Origin: Tholera decimalis
Taxonomy: Eukaryota; Arthropoda; Insecta; Lepidoptera; Noctuidae
DNA: 64,000 nucleotides
Direction: 5' to 3'
NCBI GenBank assembly: GCA_943138885.2
Contig: OW964556.2
Coordinates: 26,616,001 to 26,680,000, forward strand
Shown here: in pieces, positions 10,670 to 25,700 of the stretch
How the letters are laid out: each line of letters begins with the position of its first letter
Position numbering within the stretch: position 1 is the first letter of the stretch
The notes under the pieces: model-generated
What the model saw: only the letters and a program-made list of their open reading frames with translations
Database searches by the model: none
What the model was told of the DNA's origin: nothing
Made by a program: the position numbers and the translations under genes

Positions 10670-10798
10670 CTAATCATTGTTTAACAACAGTTCTCCTTTA
10701 GGTCCTCCAATCAGCTCGCCATCTGAGAAGACGAGTTGTCCTCTTACGTAGGTCTGCATTACTTTCCCCGTCAACACTCTGTTCATGTAGGGACTTAT
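10670..10798 (-). CDS. ALN: Allantoinase A exon 11 (last)
   Basis: Starts in phase 0 after a TTTTTTCATAG acceptor and encodes ISPYMNRVLTG to the C-terminus ELLLNND and TAG stop. It covers the SPY and YVRG segments typical of the allantoinase C-terminal end. Confidence 0.9.
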   Translation of the reverse strand: MSPYMNRVLTGKVMQTYVRGQLVFSDGELIGGPKGELLLNND

Positions 10799-13700
10799 CT
10801 ATGAAAAAATAAAAAGTATTAATTATATTACCTAAGTACCTCAATAAGTTAGGACGTTGCAGGAGAAGTTCTGTAATTTCTGTTTACGTCCATGGAAAAA
10901 TTAAAAGAAATATTCGTACCTTGGTACGTATTTACCGATATAAGAATCTCCAAGGCAGCAAGGGATGTTATTTAGAAATTAATTATCTTCGGTTGCTGGT
11001 CTTATGAAATCAACAGCACCTTTGTGCCCGTATTTTTGTTGTAGGTAAGTGTTATGTGTTTTTCTTATTATTTCTTATGAAAAGATAATAAAAAATCCCA
11101 TGTAGATAGCTAATGTCACATTTAGTAATCATACCTACCTACTTACTTATATATTAATCATAGGTCTTCGAAAGGGGATTACAAAATCTATAACTTGTAA
11201 AATATGGAAAATGGAAATCTCAAGAATCTGATGATCTGAGGTGCTTACTACTTTAGGAGGTAGATTCTCGAACGTAGATAAGTTTGTAGATCGAATGGGT
11301 TTGTAGGCATAGAAAAGAGTACCTACTTATAGATAATCATGCCACTGTATAAGATTGGCCTTGATCATATGCCTAAGAAATATTTGAATATTCGGTGATA
11401 AAATGTTGATGTATTATAATAGTCACCTTGTTTTTGTATCTAATTATTTCAGGCGTGACGACAAAGGAGGCATTAGGGTCGAAGAAAATAAGGTCAGCAT
11501 TAAGGCCGGGCCTTATCGAGCCCTTCTTCTCTTGCAAGCCGCATAGGCGCGCTGGTCCCGCTGACAAATAGTGAGTCAGGGTGCGCAATGAAAAACCACG
11601 GGCTTTAGCCTCGGTCCAAAATAATGAGAGATCTGAAAATAAACATATGCAGTAATCATTACAAAAGTCACTTTAATTCAGGAAAGACGATATTTTATTA
11701 TAGGTACTTATTTATTAGGAAAAAACAAACAGTTACACATTATTCATAACAAAAAATACGAACATATAGAGTTATACAAATGTGCAATCAACAACGTTCT
11801 TCACAGATGTACAAGAAAAATACAGTATTGTTTTTAAAGTTAAGATACAGTATAGTGTAGCGTAAAACCGCTACGGTTAAAACCTCCTCCAATCCTAATG
11901 CAAACTTTTCAATAAAAAATTTTTTCTTCATAGCTGTTATTCACATTTGAACCAGGAATCGTGAAAAAATCGTCGGTTGTTTGCCTTTCGACGGCGTCAT
12001 TACATTTTTGGGACTCGATAAGTGATGGTCGACCTTATTTTTTGTGATTAATATCGAAATTATGAAGTGAAAGTTTTTTTTTGTTGGTGTAAACCCAATA
12101 AAAAATATAAAGTGTCCTAGCTAAAGTATAGTCTGTGGGTGATTTTCTGGTTAATTTGGTATGTATTGTCGTCTTTTTTCTTTTCGATCCATTTCGCACT
12201 AGTTTCATAATTAATCAAAGATTCAGCTTGCATCGGCGGTCTGAAGTTTCTTTTTTGTTTAGATCCCGTTACAAGCCAATTTTTGGCTCCACCCTACGGG
12301 CAAGCGACGTCGGTTATCGACGACGGAGGTCGGGGCGCTCTCGCCCGATATCCGAGCACATCCTGTGCCTGAGACGTCCATCTCAAAGGCCTGAAGAGAG
12401 TACGAGGTAGATGCGGACCCCGCAGCGCAGTGGCTCCGTGATTTCTACGCTACTTCCCACAGTCGTTTTCAGCCGTCCAGGAATTACCGAGTTTTCGCAG
12501 CAGGAGTTCTATTTTAAATAGTGCACCTAATTTGTATATTTCTAATCTAAAAATTCTCACGTCAAAAACTCTTTCTAACCTAAGGCCTATCAAGACGCGT
12601 TGGATGCTCTTAGTGTTTTTGTAATTAAAATTACTAATACTGCGTATTCGCCTAGCTATAACCGATTGCAATCGATTTTTTTGTTAGGTAAGTTAAAAAT
12701 ATTTGCATAATACTTTCGATAACATTCTTTTTCTTTCCGCTAAGTTAACCCACGCCATCACTGAAAGGTTCCCAATAATAACCAATATTTAACTTTTTTA
12801 TATTTTCTAATTAAGTACTTGTTTTCTACCTTTTTCCTTTTAATCAAAATTAAACGTGTTAAGTAGCGGTTTGTGTTTCACTGTGCACTTAATTTTATTT
12901 ACGCTACAATATGGCGCCCGAATTAAAGTAAGTTTGCATATTAATTATTACTAAAATACCTTTTTTTTTGTTATCTCGTGTGTGGTTGCTCTTGAGAGCA
13001 ATCTTTAATTTTCATCTTTCTTGTTGTGAGTTTCAGGTTTTAGAATTGGTCAGATACCCGTATGGAAGTTAAAAGGATTACCAGTCTTGAATGTTTTCCC
13101 GATTCATACGACTGGACTACAGAATTGCTAACTGAATTTATGTTCTTTGCTAAATTGTGTGATGTTTGTGAAATTCAATTTTAAAGATTAACTTTGTAAC
13201 TATACCCAATTTCCAATTCTTTTATTTTCTCCCAAAATATACGTGTCTATCCCGAGTTTTATTTTATCCCAGTAGGTAGCGGTAGTTAGTTTCCCGTAGA
13301 GTGTGTTTGATGTGTGGATGGTTAGGCATCGTGACCAAAGGTAAGCTTTTTGAATGGTCGTGTGCTAGTGTCTACCTTTTTTATTTTTTAGCCCGACTGT
13401 TTGCTTTTCTGCTATTTGCTAGTATCTGTTTTTGTTGGATTCTTAGCCCAGCGGATTCCTTTGACGTTCATTTTGTTGTCTTCTTCCCGTATCGATATTA
13501 CGGCACGATATCTAACGATTTCCTGCTAAGTCCCGCTCTCTTTCATTTAATCTATTTCTATTTTGTGTTTAAAAATGTCCGAAGAAGGTTCTATCGGTGA
13601 GACTCCTTTACACGAAAGTATTATTATTTCTAGACCTCCTCCCATTCCACCTAGGCCCACTCCGGGTACTAGTCGTTCTAACTTACCTTCTCCTATGAAA

Positions 13701-16700
13701 TCCGAGGACTGTCCCGGTTACCTTCTAAAACGATTTTCACTAAGAAAATGGAACATAAATTATACTGGAGATACCAGGAGATACCCCGAATTAAAAGAAA
13801 ATTTCTTCAATACATTCTGAGAAATTGATTTCGAGTTTAAAACCGGTCAACAAGTTAGAAATACAAAACAGAAATCAGATCAACCTGTTTTACATTTTGT
13901 GCATCAGATATCTCAATTGAATGATACATTACGTAAACCAGTCGATAAATCTGAACTATTAGAAATTATCACTCACAACATGCATCCTAGATATTTTCCA
14001 TGCTTATCGATACATAAATTTACTGACTTAGATGCGCTCATTGACACTGCATCGCATTTTGAAAGTTTTTTGCCCAAATCTACAAAATTAGTTTCAAGCG
14101 CAACAAATCAATCACAAATCTGTCCAAAATGCAATAAAACGGGACACCCCTATCGTACTTGCCCTGATTTCCCTGGTATGCTATGTTTTAAATGCCGCAC
14201 ACCTGGTTTTATAACTCGTGATTGCCCAAAATGCAATCCAAAAAAATGTTTAGCCCACCGGCGACACGCATTACTCCGTACAGTGTCACCGGTGATAGCG
14301 TCCGATTCGTCTGATAACCGTCCTTTCATCGAGATCATATTGTGTAACCGGGTCGTTAAAGCCCTACTTGACTCTGGTGCACAAATGTCCCTTATTAGTG
14401 ATTGTTTAACCCAACAACTGGGTATTTCTTTAAAATCAAACGTTCAGTGCCCACGTGTTATTTCCGCTAATAACTCTCCTATTGATATTTTAGGAACTAT
14501 CTTTCTCCCAGTTAAGTTTAATGGTACGACTTTTGTCCACGAATTTTTAGTAGCACGTTCTATGTCTTCTTCAGTTATTTTAGGTATCGAATTTTGGAAT
14601 AAGTTCGGTTTGACTTCAGTTTTTAGTCAAGCTTTTAACAAAAATATCAAAGGTAATATGTACCTTCCTCCCGACTCTAATTCCCTACCTCCTGACTCAC
14701 ATACCCTTCCCTCTGACTCTCAATCCCTTCCTCAGATTAATTGCATTAGCGAGGTTCGATACATTTACCCTCGTATCGTTTTATTACCAGACCAAGAGCT
14801 AAAGTTACAACGGGTCATTGAGGAATTCGATGTCATTTCATCCGATAAAGTTGGCCTTGGTAAGACTACTTGGCTATCACACAAAATAAACACTACTGGA
14901 CCACCAATTAGACAACGTTTTTACCCTCTTTCACCTGTTAAGTTAAAGTTGCTCAATGAGGAAATCGATAAGATGCTGGAGATGGGTGTCATTCGTCCCT
15001 CACGTTCTCCATGGGCCAGTCCTGTTGTGATGGTTACCAAAAAGGACGGTTCTGTACGTTTTTGCGTTGATAGTAGGAAATTGAATAGCGTTACTACTAG
15101 AGATTCTTATCCGCTCCCCCGTATTCACGATATTCTTGACAACCTTCGAGGTGCAAGGTATATAAGTTCTCTTGATTTTAGGAGTGCATTTTGGCAGATT
15201 CCTCTCGCTGATGATGAGAGTTGTGAAAGAACCGCTTTCATAGTTCCACAACGAGGTTTATTTGAGTTCGTCAGAATGCCATTTGGTCTCACGAATGCAG
15301 CTTCCGAGATGCAGCGCCTTACTGATATGATCGTCAATTTTGAATTCACTTCGACCAGTGATAATTGCGTTTTCGGTTACGTCGATGATCTAATCATAAT
15401 ATCAAAAGACTTTGATAGTCACCTCTCGCTCCTTAGAAAAGTACTAGACCGTCTCAAGGAGGCCGGTTTAACTATTAACCTAAAAAAATGCGAGTTCTGT
15501 AAAAGCGAATTGAAATATTTGGGTTATATCATTAACGAAAAGGGTTTACAAACTGATCCCAGCAAGCTCGATGCTATTAGGGATTATCCCGTTCCTACTA
15601 CAGCTAAGTCACTACGTGGTTTTATTGGGTTATGCTCATATTATAGGCGTTTTGTTGATGGTTTTTCTTCTATAATAGCTCCACTCACTGCCCTTATAGG
15701 AAAAAAGAAGGGTCGTGACCCTATAAGTTGGGATGATGCCGCCGATCAAGCATTCCTAAAATTAAAGGATGCGCTCATCAATACTCCCGTTATGGCATGT
15801 CCAGATTTCTCGAAGCCCTTCATTTTGCAATGTGATGCGTCAGCTGTTGGTCTTGGTTCAGTTCTTTCTCAAAAGTTCGATGGTGTTGAACATCCTATCG
15901 CTTATTATTCACGCTTATTCTCAAAAGCAGAACGCAATTATAGTACAACTGAACGTGAACTTTTATCCGTTCTTGATTCCATTAAGCATTTTCGCTGTTA
16001 TTTAGATGGAATGAAGTTTTCTGTTATAACCGATCATATGGCCTTGAAATGGCTCCTCACACTATGTAATCCCTCAGGGCGTTTGGCGCGATGGGCTACT
16101 GTGATTTCCCAATACACGTTTGATATCATTCATCGCAAAGGGTCGCAACACGTCGTTCCAGACGCTTTATCTAGAATGTACGCGAGTCCGGTTACATTCG
16201 ATCAAGGACCTGACCATACCAATGATAGATGGTATAAAAAGGTGTATTTAGGGGCTCGTGACTCCCCTCAAACGTTTCCAGCTTACGCCATTCGGAACGG
16301 TGTTCTGTTAAGACGCATGCCAATCACTAACCCATTGTGCTCTGATCCTTGGCGCGTAGTTTTACCCGTTGAAAAGGTTAAATCCGCTATATGGGAAGCT
16401 CATAATAATCCTCTCTCTATACATCCTGGAGTTTCAAAGACTTATTTTAAGCTCAAGGATAACTTTTACTGGCCAAATATGTTTCGAGATGTTTCTGAGA
16501 CTTTAAGGCAATGTGAGGTTTGTAAAGCTTATAAGATCGCGAATTCCCAACCACGTGGTCATATGTGTTATCCAAAGGAAGTTTCTTTACCTTTACAAAT
16601 GATTTCTATCGACGTTATTGGACCGCTTCCAATCGCTTATTATGGGTTCAAATACATATGTTTGGTTAGTGCCCCTTAAAAGGATTGACACCAATTCAGT

Positions 16701-19700
16701 TATAAAAGCTTTGGAATCTGAAATATTTTTTAACTTCGGAGTTCCACGGTCTATTCTCTGTGATAATGCTACCGTTTTTCGTAGTAATCAGTTTTTAAAC
16801 TTTCTTAGATCGTTTCGCATTGAATCCCCTACATATACCCCTTATTACACTCCACAAGCAAACACGGTAGAACGTTATAACCAAAGTGTCGTTACTTGTT
16901 TGAGCATATTGGTTGGCGAGAACCAAAGGAATTGGGCTAAATTGTTACCCAAGGTCAAACTTTACCTCAATTCATGTATTAATTTAGCCACAGGGTTTAC
17001 GCCAAACTTTCTCATATTCGGTAGAGAAGTCTGTATGGATTCATCGCGTGCGAATAACCAGACTCTAAGCACTAATTTAGCTGAAAGTCGGGAACAACAC
17101 GCGAGTAATCTGACTTCGCTCGCCGAGATTTACGCAAAAGTAGCGGACAATCTTTCTTCTGCTTTTCTCCGTAATTCGCGAAATTACAATACGAACCGGA
17201 CGGCTATTACACTTAATGCCGGCGACATTGTATGGAGGCGTAATTTTTCAAAATCGTCAGCTGCTGAATACTTTACAGGAAAGCTTGCTCCTCGTTTCAT
17301 TAAATGTCGTGTGATCAGAGTCATCTCCATGACTACATATGTCCTACAAGACTGTGATTCTCATCATATTGGACAATATCATATAAAAGACATACTTAAA
17401 TGAATTAATTTGTTCCATATTCTTAACTTAATCAGCATTACTTATGTTAGGCCATTAGTTTTCAATTAACGACACCTCTTTTATTATTTCGACCCTCATT
17501 CCTCCCTGGAGTTAATATTTATTCATAACCATTTCCTCTCATTAGGCGTCGTATTTTTGATTTTGATTTAAGGTCCACCCTCTTCAACTTAACCCTCTCT
17601 CTTTAACTTAACCTTCTAACTTATCCCTCTATAACTTAAGCTCTTAAATTCAGTCTTGAGTCGTGTTTGACTTTGAGTCGTGTTTGACTTTGAGTCGTGT
17701 TTGACTTTGAGTCGTGTTTGACTTTGAGTCGTGTTTGACTTTGAGTCGTGTTTGACTTTGAGTCGTGTTCGACTTTGAGTCGTGTTTGACTTTGAGTTGT
17801 GTTTGACTTTGAGTCGTGTTGGACTTTGAGTCGTGTCTCACTTCGAGTTTTTATCTGACTTCGAGCTTTTGTGTTCGACTCAGAGTTTTTGTTTGACTTC
17901 CTTTGAGTTTTCGTCGTATTTTTAAGTTATTTCTTAATCTCAACTCTTATTTGTTTCGTGTTGATTATTGTTCTTTGTTCCTATATATATTTAAGAATAT
18001 TACTCTAGATCTATCGTTTGTTTTTCTATTCTAATGTAGGTTTAGGAGACACATCTGAAGCTCGCACTGTTAACGTCTAAACTGGAGGCCGGCTTTCAAT
18101 TTTATTCAGTATCAGCTGCACTTCGATGTTGTTGATTTGATGTATTTAGTTTAAAGTTAGTTAGGCTAGTTTATTTAATTTGTATATTATGGTTTTCACT
18201 CTTGGTTGATGCTATCCCTTTTGTGTTGTCAGTCTGTTATTGTGTTTTCAATCTGTTGTTGTGTTTTCAATCTGTTGTTGTGATGTCAATCTGTTATAGC
18301 ATTGTCACCCTCTCACTGGGTTGATACATTCACTTGGGTTGATCTCTCACCTTTCTTTTAGGGTTGTCAACCACCTTTCTTTTAGGGTTGTCACTCACCT
18401 TTCCTTTAGGGTTGCCACTCACCTTTAGGGTTGCTACTCTCATTTTTTTTTTTACTGGGAATGGGGTACTGTAGCGTAAAACCGCTACGGTTAAAACCTC
18501 CTCCAATCCTAATGCAAACTTTTCAATAAAAAATTTTTTCTTCATAGCTGTTATTCACATTTGAACCAGGAATCGTGAAAAAATCGTCGGTTGTTTGCCT
18601 TTCGACGGCGTCATTACATTTTTGGGACTCGATAAGTGATGGTCGACCTTATTTTTTGTGATTAATATCGAAATTATGAAGTGAAAGTTTTTTTTTGTTG
18701 GTGTAAACCCAATAAAAAATATAAAGTGTCCTAGCAAAAGTATAGTCTGTGGGTGATTTTCTGGTTAATTTGGTATGTATTGTCGTCTTTTTTCTTTTCG
18801 ATCCATTTCGCACTAGTTTCATAATTAATCAAAGATTCAGCTTGCATCGGTGGTCTGAAGTTTCTTTTTTGTTTAGATCCCGTTACAAGCCAATTTTTGG
18901 CTCCACCCTACGGGCAAGCGACGTCGGTTATCGACGACGGAGGTCGGGGCGCTCTCGCCCGATATCCGAGCACATCCTGTGTCTGAGACGTCCATCTTAA
19001 AGGCCTGAAGAGAGTACGAGGTAGATGCGGACCCCGCAGCGCAGTGGCTCCGTGATTTCTACGTTACTTCCCACAGTCGTTTTCAGCCGTCCAGGAATTA
19101 CCGAGTTTTCGCAGCAGGAGTTCTATTTTAAATAGTGCACCTAATTTGTATATTTCTAATCTAAAAATTCTCACGTCAAAAACTCTTTCTAACCTAAGGC
19201 CTATCAAGACGCGTTGGATGCTCTTAGTGTTTTTGTAATTAAAATTACTAATAATGCGTATTCGCCTAGCTATAACCGATTGCAATCGATTTTTTTGTTA
19301 GGTAAGTTAAAAATATTTGCATAATACTTTCGATAACATTCTTTTTCTTTCCGCTAAGTTAACCCACGCCATCACTGAAAGGTTCCCAATAATAACCAAT
19401 ATTTAACTTTTTTATATTTTCTAATTAAGTACTTGTTTTCTACCTTTTTCCTTTTAATCAAAATTAAACGTGTTAAGTAGCGGTTTGTGTTTCACTGTGC
19501 ACTTAATTTTATTTACGCTACAATAGGTGTATGTTCAAAATTACTAGGTGTATACAATTACAAAGCTAAAATTACCTTTATCTAAAGGCAAATTTCTGAA
19601 TCTTCTAACTGGTAGAGAAAACAGATCCAAATCAGAGAACTTATTGTAATTGCTAGCAAGGCGACGAAGAGGTGCCCGAAGGCCCACGTTCGTACGACTA

Positions 19701-22700
19701 GATGTGACGACGAATACGGGTCGTGACTTCGTGAGCGCACCTCTCGTCCCTGAATTGTCCTAGGGAATACATAGCACAGTCTATTGATAATTTCTACACA
19801 GTCATACGCATTGTTACATAGATTGTACAGGAACATTGTCTTGACTTCAAAGAGAGTAAGTTATATTTATTAAGTTGTTCAACATAAGAGAGGTGTATTC
19901 GTCTTTGGCAACAACGGTAATGCATAGTTTTTAGAAATTTACGCTAAATTCGTTCTATACAGTCAGTGTACTTGTTGTAGAAGGGACTCCACTCCGGCAC
20001 TGCATACTCGAGCTGAGACCGGATTAAAGACCTATAAAGATGTAAATGAGTGCGAGGATGTATGAATTCTGTGGCTGATCTCATCACAAAGCCATAGGAT
20101 AAGCACAACTAATTGGGAATACTAAGGTGTAGTTTATTCTGCACGCAGTAGGTACTCTGCTAGGCGATTGAGATCTTGTTGAATTGGGTGACAGTCGAGT
20201 GTTGTTTTAATAGGCCTAAAAACTTTCTGATTGTCAGCATAAAGTAAAAACTTCGAATTATGAAAACATAGGTTAATTATAAATAAATAATATTATAAAT
20301 GCGAAAGTTTGTGAGGATGGATGGATGTTTGTTACTCTTTCACGCATTAACTACTGAACGGATCTGAATGAAATTTGGCAAATAGATAGTTTACATCATG
20401 GGATAACACATGGGCTACTTTTTATCCCGAAACTCCCACGGGATCGAGATTTGCGCGGGAAAACCTTCCCACGCGTACGAAGTCGCGGGCAGAAGCTAGT
20501 CTAATATATAAAATTCTCGTGTCACAATGTTAGTTACCTTACTCCTCCGAAACGGCTTTACTGATTTTTACCAAATTTTATATGCATATTCAGTAGGTCT
20601 GAGAATCGGCTACTATCTACTTTTTATCCCGGAATTCCTGCGGGATCGGGATTTACGCGGGAAATCCTCCCACGCGAACGAAGTTGCGGGCAGCAGCTAG
20701 TATCATTCATGAAAATAATAAATAAAAGAGGCCCGAGAATCGAGCCTTGTGGTACTTCTGACGTTGCTATTATGATTGTGGATGTGAACCAACGCAACAA
20801 ATTACATAGGAAGATACAAAAGAAAAAAAGCAAGAAATAAGGCACGCTTTTGAAATATTCATACCAAACTGAACTGAAGATATTCCACCCCAGGCTGTCA
20901 TGAAATTAGGCCCTTTGAGGTCCGCAACGCTGGGCGAGTGGTCGGATGTGACTAAATCCAATCTTTCATCTCGAATATACTCCCATAGCTTTTGCTGTAA
21001 ACAAAACAAATCAAACAACAATGATCAGTAGTATTCCACCTAGTAGGATAAAGGATATTTTTTTAATTTAATAAATTATTCCACCTACAATGAGGAGAAG
21101 GTGATTTTCATTAGTTTTAGTGAAGAATTTGTGACTACCCACGCCTCGGGAGTATGTATTACTGTACTATTATTTAAACCGTAATAGATACTATTAATGT
21201 GCCTATTGTGGTGTTAAGGTATACAAACAGTCATATCTAGGTAATAAACCCCACATTTACTTTAGTTTAGAGAAACTAGTTTCCGTTGGATATAATATAA
21301 CAGACTTGCAGGTAGATGGCGTTCTACATTAACTTATGTGAAAACGCGCGAGATTACGTGTGCATGGAATAAATCCCGTATATACCTACCTTGTTGGTAA
21401 TATTCCTAATAGGAGGTGCGCACTTATACTCGGAGTGGCCAGGAGGGATCTGTTCAGAGCTGAACGTTAGGTAATGGTTACAGGTCTCTGCAGTAACGCC
21501 TCCCCGCCAACCCAGGTAACCATTATTAATTCTTTCCTTTCTCGCCGCCTCCAGGATAGGCACGACACCTTCCGCTGAGACATGGACCACGTGAACATGA
21601 ACACTGTAAAGTTAATATAACAGTAAGAAATACAGAACTAGAAATCGTGAATGTGACCGGACCAGGAGCTGGCCTATTATCAAAATATCCACAACGGCAG
21701 ACGATCGTGTATCGCAATGAAACTCCTAATAAAATTAAATGGTAACTTGCTCAGTCTAAATGTGTTAAGCAGAGAACCTGTAGTCTAATAGCGTTATTAA
21801 AAAAAAAGATTACGACGAACTGAAAACTTCCTTGTTTTGAAGTCGGTTAAAATGAATGGAATTGGTTGACATAAGCATTTTAACTTTGTAGTGGTAGCTA
21901 CTTCTAGTTCCTCCCAAATAAAAAAAAACGGTGCAATTAGCCAGAAACCATTAACAACATCGCAACAGACTAGTGTTTATTGAATAAAAAGAACGTTCAT
22001 TGTCTTAGTGATGTGGATTATAAGTTCTTATCTATCTTTTCCCCTTTTCGTTTTTTGTTATTTCGTATCGTTTATTGTTGCAGCTAACGGTTAATTTATT
22101 CTTCTGCTTTTAAATTATAATTTAATGTCTCAAGATTGTTTTCGAGTGGCATATTCTTATAAAAAGTTGCATGACCGATTCTTGTTCTATAAGATATTCA
22201 ATGACCTGAGAGCAGACTGGAATTTTGCATAATTTTCAAATAATAAAAAGAGAAATTCTTACTCAGTTTTCTGTAACTGTGACGCGATTAATGATGCTGC
22301 TTCGATCTCCATTATTTCGGGACGAGATGCAAGGTACGTGTCGTAGAGAACTGGATCTGAAATAATAATAAGTAATAGAAAAATATATAAAACGGTATTT
22401 CTCAGATTTCTTCGACATTAAAAGCATTGACTCATCTTATGTAAACATGGAACCGGCTAATTTATTAACTGCCTTTCGTTTATTTTTAGAATTAACGGAT
22501 ATATTTTAATATTTCAGTAACTATGATTTAAAATACTTCATAAATGTGTGTGTAAATATAGATAAAAAAAAATTACAAATACATACTAGGGCATGAAGGA
22601 CCAGTGCATTCAGCGGACTCTTCACCAATTTGTACTTCAGCATGGAACTGTAAAAAGTTTGAAGACGTCTAATTATGTATTCCTATAAAATACCTGTATT

Positions 22701-25700
22701 AAATAACATTAAAAATATCAATAATTACAGCTAAAACGGTTCCACTGCCATTGAGATAGACCAAGGCTTTCTCCAAGTCTTGTGGCGTAACGTAGGGGAA
22801 CTCAGACACACCGCTGTTGATCAAGAAGCATTTGAAACCCACTACACCAGCTTTTACCATATCTTGTAACTCTTCCTGAAAAAGAAGGAAAAATTCAAAT
22901 AACAATATGATCATAATATTTAAGTCTTAGATTGCGTTATCTCTGCTTTTTCTGTAATCACGAGTCGACCTCGCACTACGACAACAGTTTTCAAGGAAAA
23001 TAATAGAAGTTTCATTGAAAATGACGGAAACCGGCTAGGTGCCATTAGCCCATTATGACTCTCTAAGAGAGCATTGTGATGGATGGATGGAAGCAAATAA
23101 AAACCGATTAACTTTTTTTTTCTTCGAAGTATTTCAGTTTTGATCGACTTTTTGTAAGAAATATAGCAATGTGGGCAGATTTTACATTACTAGTAATCTT
23201 GTTAACCCCTCCGACTAAGCTCACGGTAATCGTGTAATGGGTGGACCTGCGACCTTTCGATCACCTTAGGCTATTGATTTCACTGTCTGTAAGTGATCCC
23301 GATCGCAACATATTATCGTATCCTATTTCTTTATTTGTTTGCCTATATTAGTTTGCTACTGTACAAAAACATAAACCCTACCTTATCTATCCATAATTAA
23401 CTCTTACCTCATTTCCAGGGACAACGCCTCCCCAAAAGCCAACATCTACATATACTTCTTCCTTTGCCATGTTGGCTTTTACTTTCAAGTTTTCAATGGT
23501 CGTCGTAGGAGGAATGGAATTTCTGCAATTTTTAAAAACAGCTTGATGTATACCCTTTGTATATATAGTTAAAAAACTTTTGTTGGTTTCTTAAAAATAA
23601 AGACAATTTAAACGACAGCAAGCGACCATATCTCCACTTCTGCTTATTACTTCAGACTGTACCTATGTACTTTCTTGGTGGGAAGTCTTGGGAAAACTGT
23701 TAGTTGATATAATAAGGGTACCTTAGTATTATTTAGGAAGTAAAAGGAGGGTTAGTATTGTTACGAACGGGGGTTCGGGATAGAAATCATTACGCCAATT
23801 AGACCAAAATTAACACTTTACTTAAATAAACACCAAATAAAAATTAACACAGTTATTCACAGTACAATACTTGTCACTCAACACTTAAATCGCACCGAAA
23901 TTCACTTGTAAAGCTTCGATTATAATATCTTCTATACTTATAATAAATCTGTAGAGAGGTCAATTCTGAACATGAAATATATTTAAAAAAAAAAACTATC
24001 AGCGGGTGATTAGGGATCGATACTGATGCCAAAAATGCAATCAGTAAAATTTTTGTCTGTCTGTCTGTCTGTATAACCGTTATAGAAACAAAAACTACTC
24101 GACGGATTTTAACGAAACTTGATACAATTATTTTTCATACTCCTGAGCTGGTTATAGTATACTTTTAATCACGCTACAATCAATAGGAGCAGAGCAGTGA
24201 AGGGAAATGTTGGGAAAACGGGAGAAGTTACTCCATTTTTTAAGCTTCCGTCGCGTGTGCAACCTTAATGGTTAAAGCTACACAGAAATCATTTATGACG
24301 GAAATGTTCTCCTTAAAATTATATAAAAAGTATCCCATGACAGCATATATCTATCTTTTATGGTTGACTCACAATAACACATGTAACTCCCGATAGCTTA
24401 GCAGTTCGAAGCTTTCTGATTATTATTCTGCTCCGAAATTTAAAACCACCACAACTTTGCAATGGAACTCGGCTAAAAGTAACCCAGTTGCAACAAAATA
24501 TAATCGAGGGTCAAATTTTAACAGGTTGCGGTGCAGGAAAAACCGTCTTCATTCCCAGAATTCCCATAATACCAAATAATTTTCCATTCCAATTTAAAAG
24601 AACGCGATTCCCAGTATCGGTTTGTTATGCAATTAATAAGGCTCAAGGGCAGACTTTTCGTGTTGCTGGAGTAGATCTCGGTGTCAGTTGTTTCTCGCAT
24701 GGTCAGTCGTACGTCGCTCTTTCCCGGGTTAGCAGTTCTAGAAATCTTTATGTTCACGTGCCGGACGGGTCAACTTTCAACATAGTTTACCCGGAAGCTT
24801 AGCGCTGAAGTATTGTCGTTCTATAGGTACTCAAGCCTCATGTGAACGTGATCTAAACAATATTACCAATACATTAACTTAATAACACACAAGGAGTTAC
24901 ACGCTGACGGAGTCGCGGGCACAACTATTAACAATAATATTGTGCGGTTCGGTATTGCGATATTTTTCAACATTATTATAGATTGACATATTATATTTCC
25001 CTACTAATTTACGAAAGTTAATCTGTCTGTTACATCAAAATCACTGAACCGTGAGGAAGGACATAGGCTACTTTTTTTTACGATAAACGACGGAAACGTA
25101 GACGAAGTCGCGGGCAACAGCTATCTATGCTAATAATATAAGGCTGAAGAGTTTGTTTGTTTGTTTGAACGCGATAATCTCAGGAACTACTGGTTCGAAT
25201 TGAAAATATTTTTTTAATTAAATAGTCAATTTTTAATTAGTACAAATACTTAAAGGGCTTATTAGAAAAGGTCTTGTTATTATATCGACCCTGATATGGA
25301 AGAACATCGTAAGCGACAAAATGTAGGTATTTCACTTTTTCATTGTAATGTACTGCTAAAGTAATTTAGGTTCTAATAAAAAAATCCTTATATTCCTAAT
25401 TGCATAAACTTCAAAATAATAACTAAAAATAAATTTTATCGCAAACGACAAAAGTAAAACTTTTATATAAACGAACAATCAGAATTATCGTATCCGACTT
25501 ATCGTAAGTAACGTTTGTCACTTACGATAAAACATAGTTTTAAGATCTGTTCAAAACCTGTGATGCGTTTAATTATAATCGCAGTTACACTTATTGTTAA
25601 TTATCAATTTGTGGAAAATACTTAATTTTTTTAGTTTGTTTGCATATATTTTTGAATTTAAAGTAATATTTAACTACGTATTTGTATATTTTTTATACCA

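Larger units (their letters stand above)
11856..19522 (+). mobile_element. Ty3/gypsy-like LTR retrotransposon (7.67 kb)
   Basis: Two direct LTRs of equal length (1053 bp) flank a gag-pol region. Both LTRs run from TGTAGCG to CGCTACA, and a 4-bp target duplication ATAG lies at 11852-11855 and 19523-19526. I count six differences between the LTRs (about 0.6%), so the insertion is fairly young. It sits in intron 10 of allantoinase A, on the opposite strand to the gene. No envelope-like ORF follows pol. Confidence 0.93.

Noticed and set aside
12135..12671. Open frames present in both LTRs (also 18749-19285)
   Set aside because: They lie in LTR sequence, are short, and one is interrupted in the other LTR (CAA to TAA); no sign of selection for coding.
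17650..17841. Minus-strand open frame with repeated KSNTTQSQT peptide
   Set aside because: Translation of the 17-bp minisatellite in the LTR element.
17404..18469. A possible envelope gene after pol
   Set aside because: No open frame, signal peptide or transmembrane segment; only tandem repeats are present.
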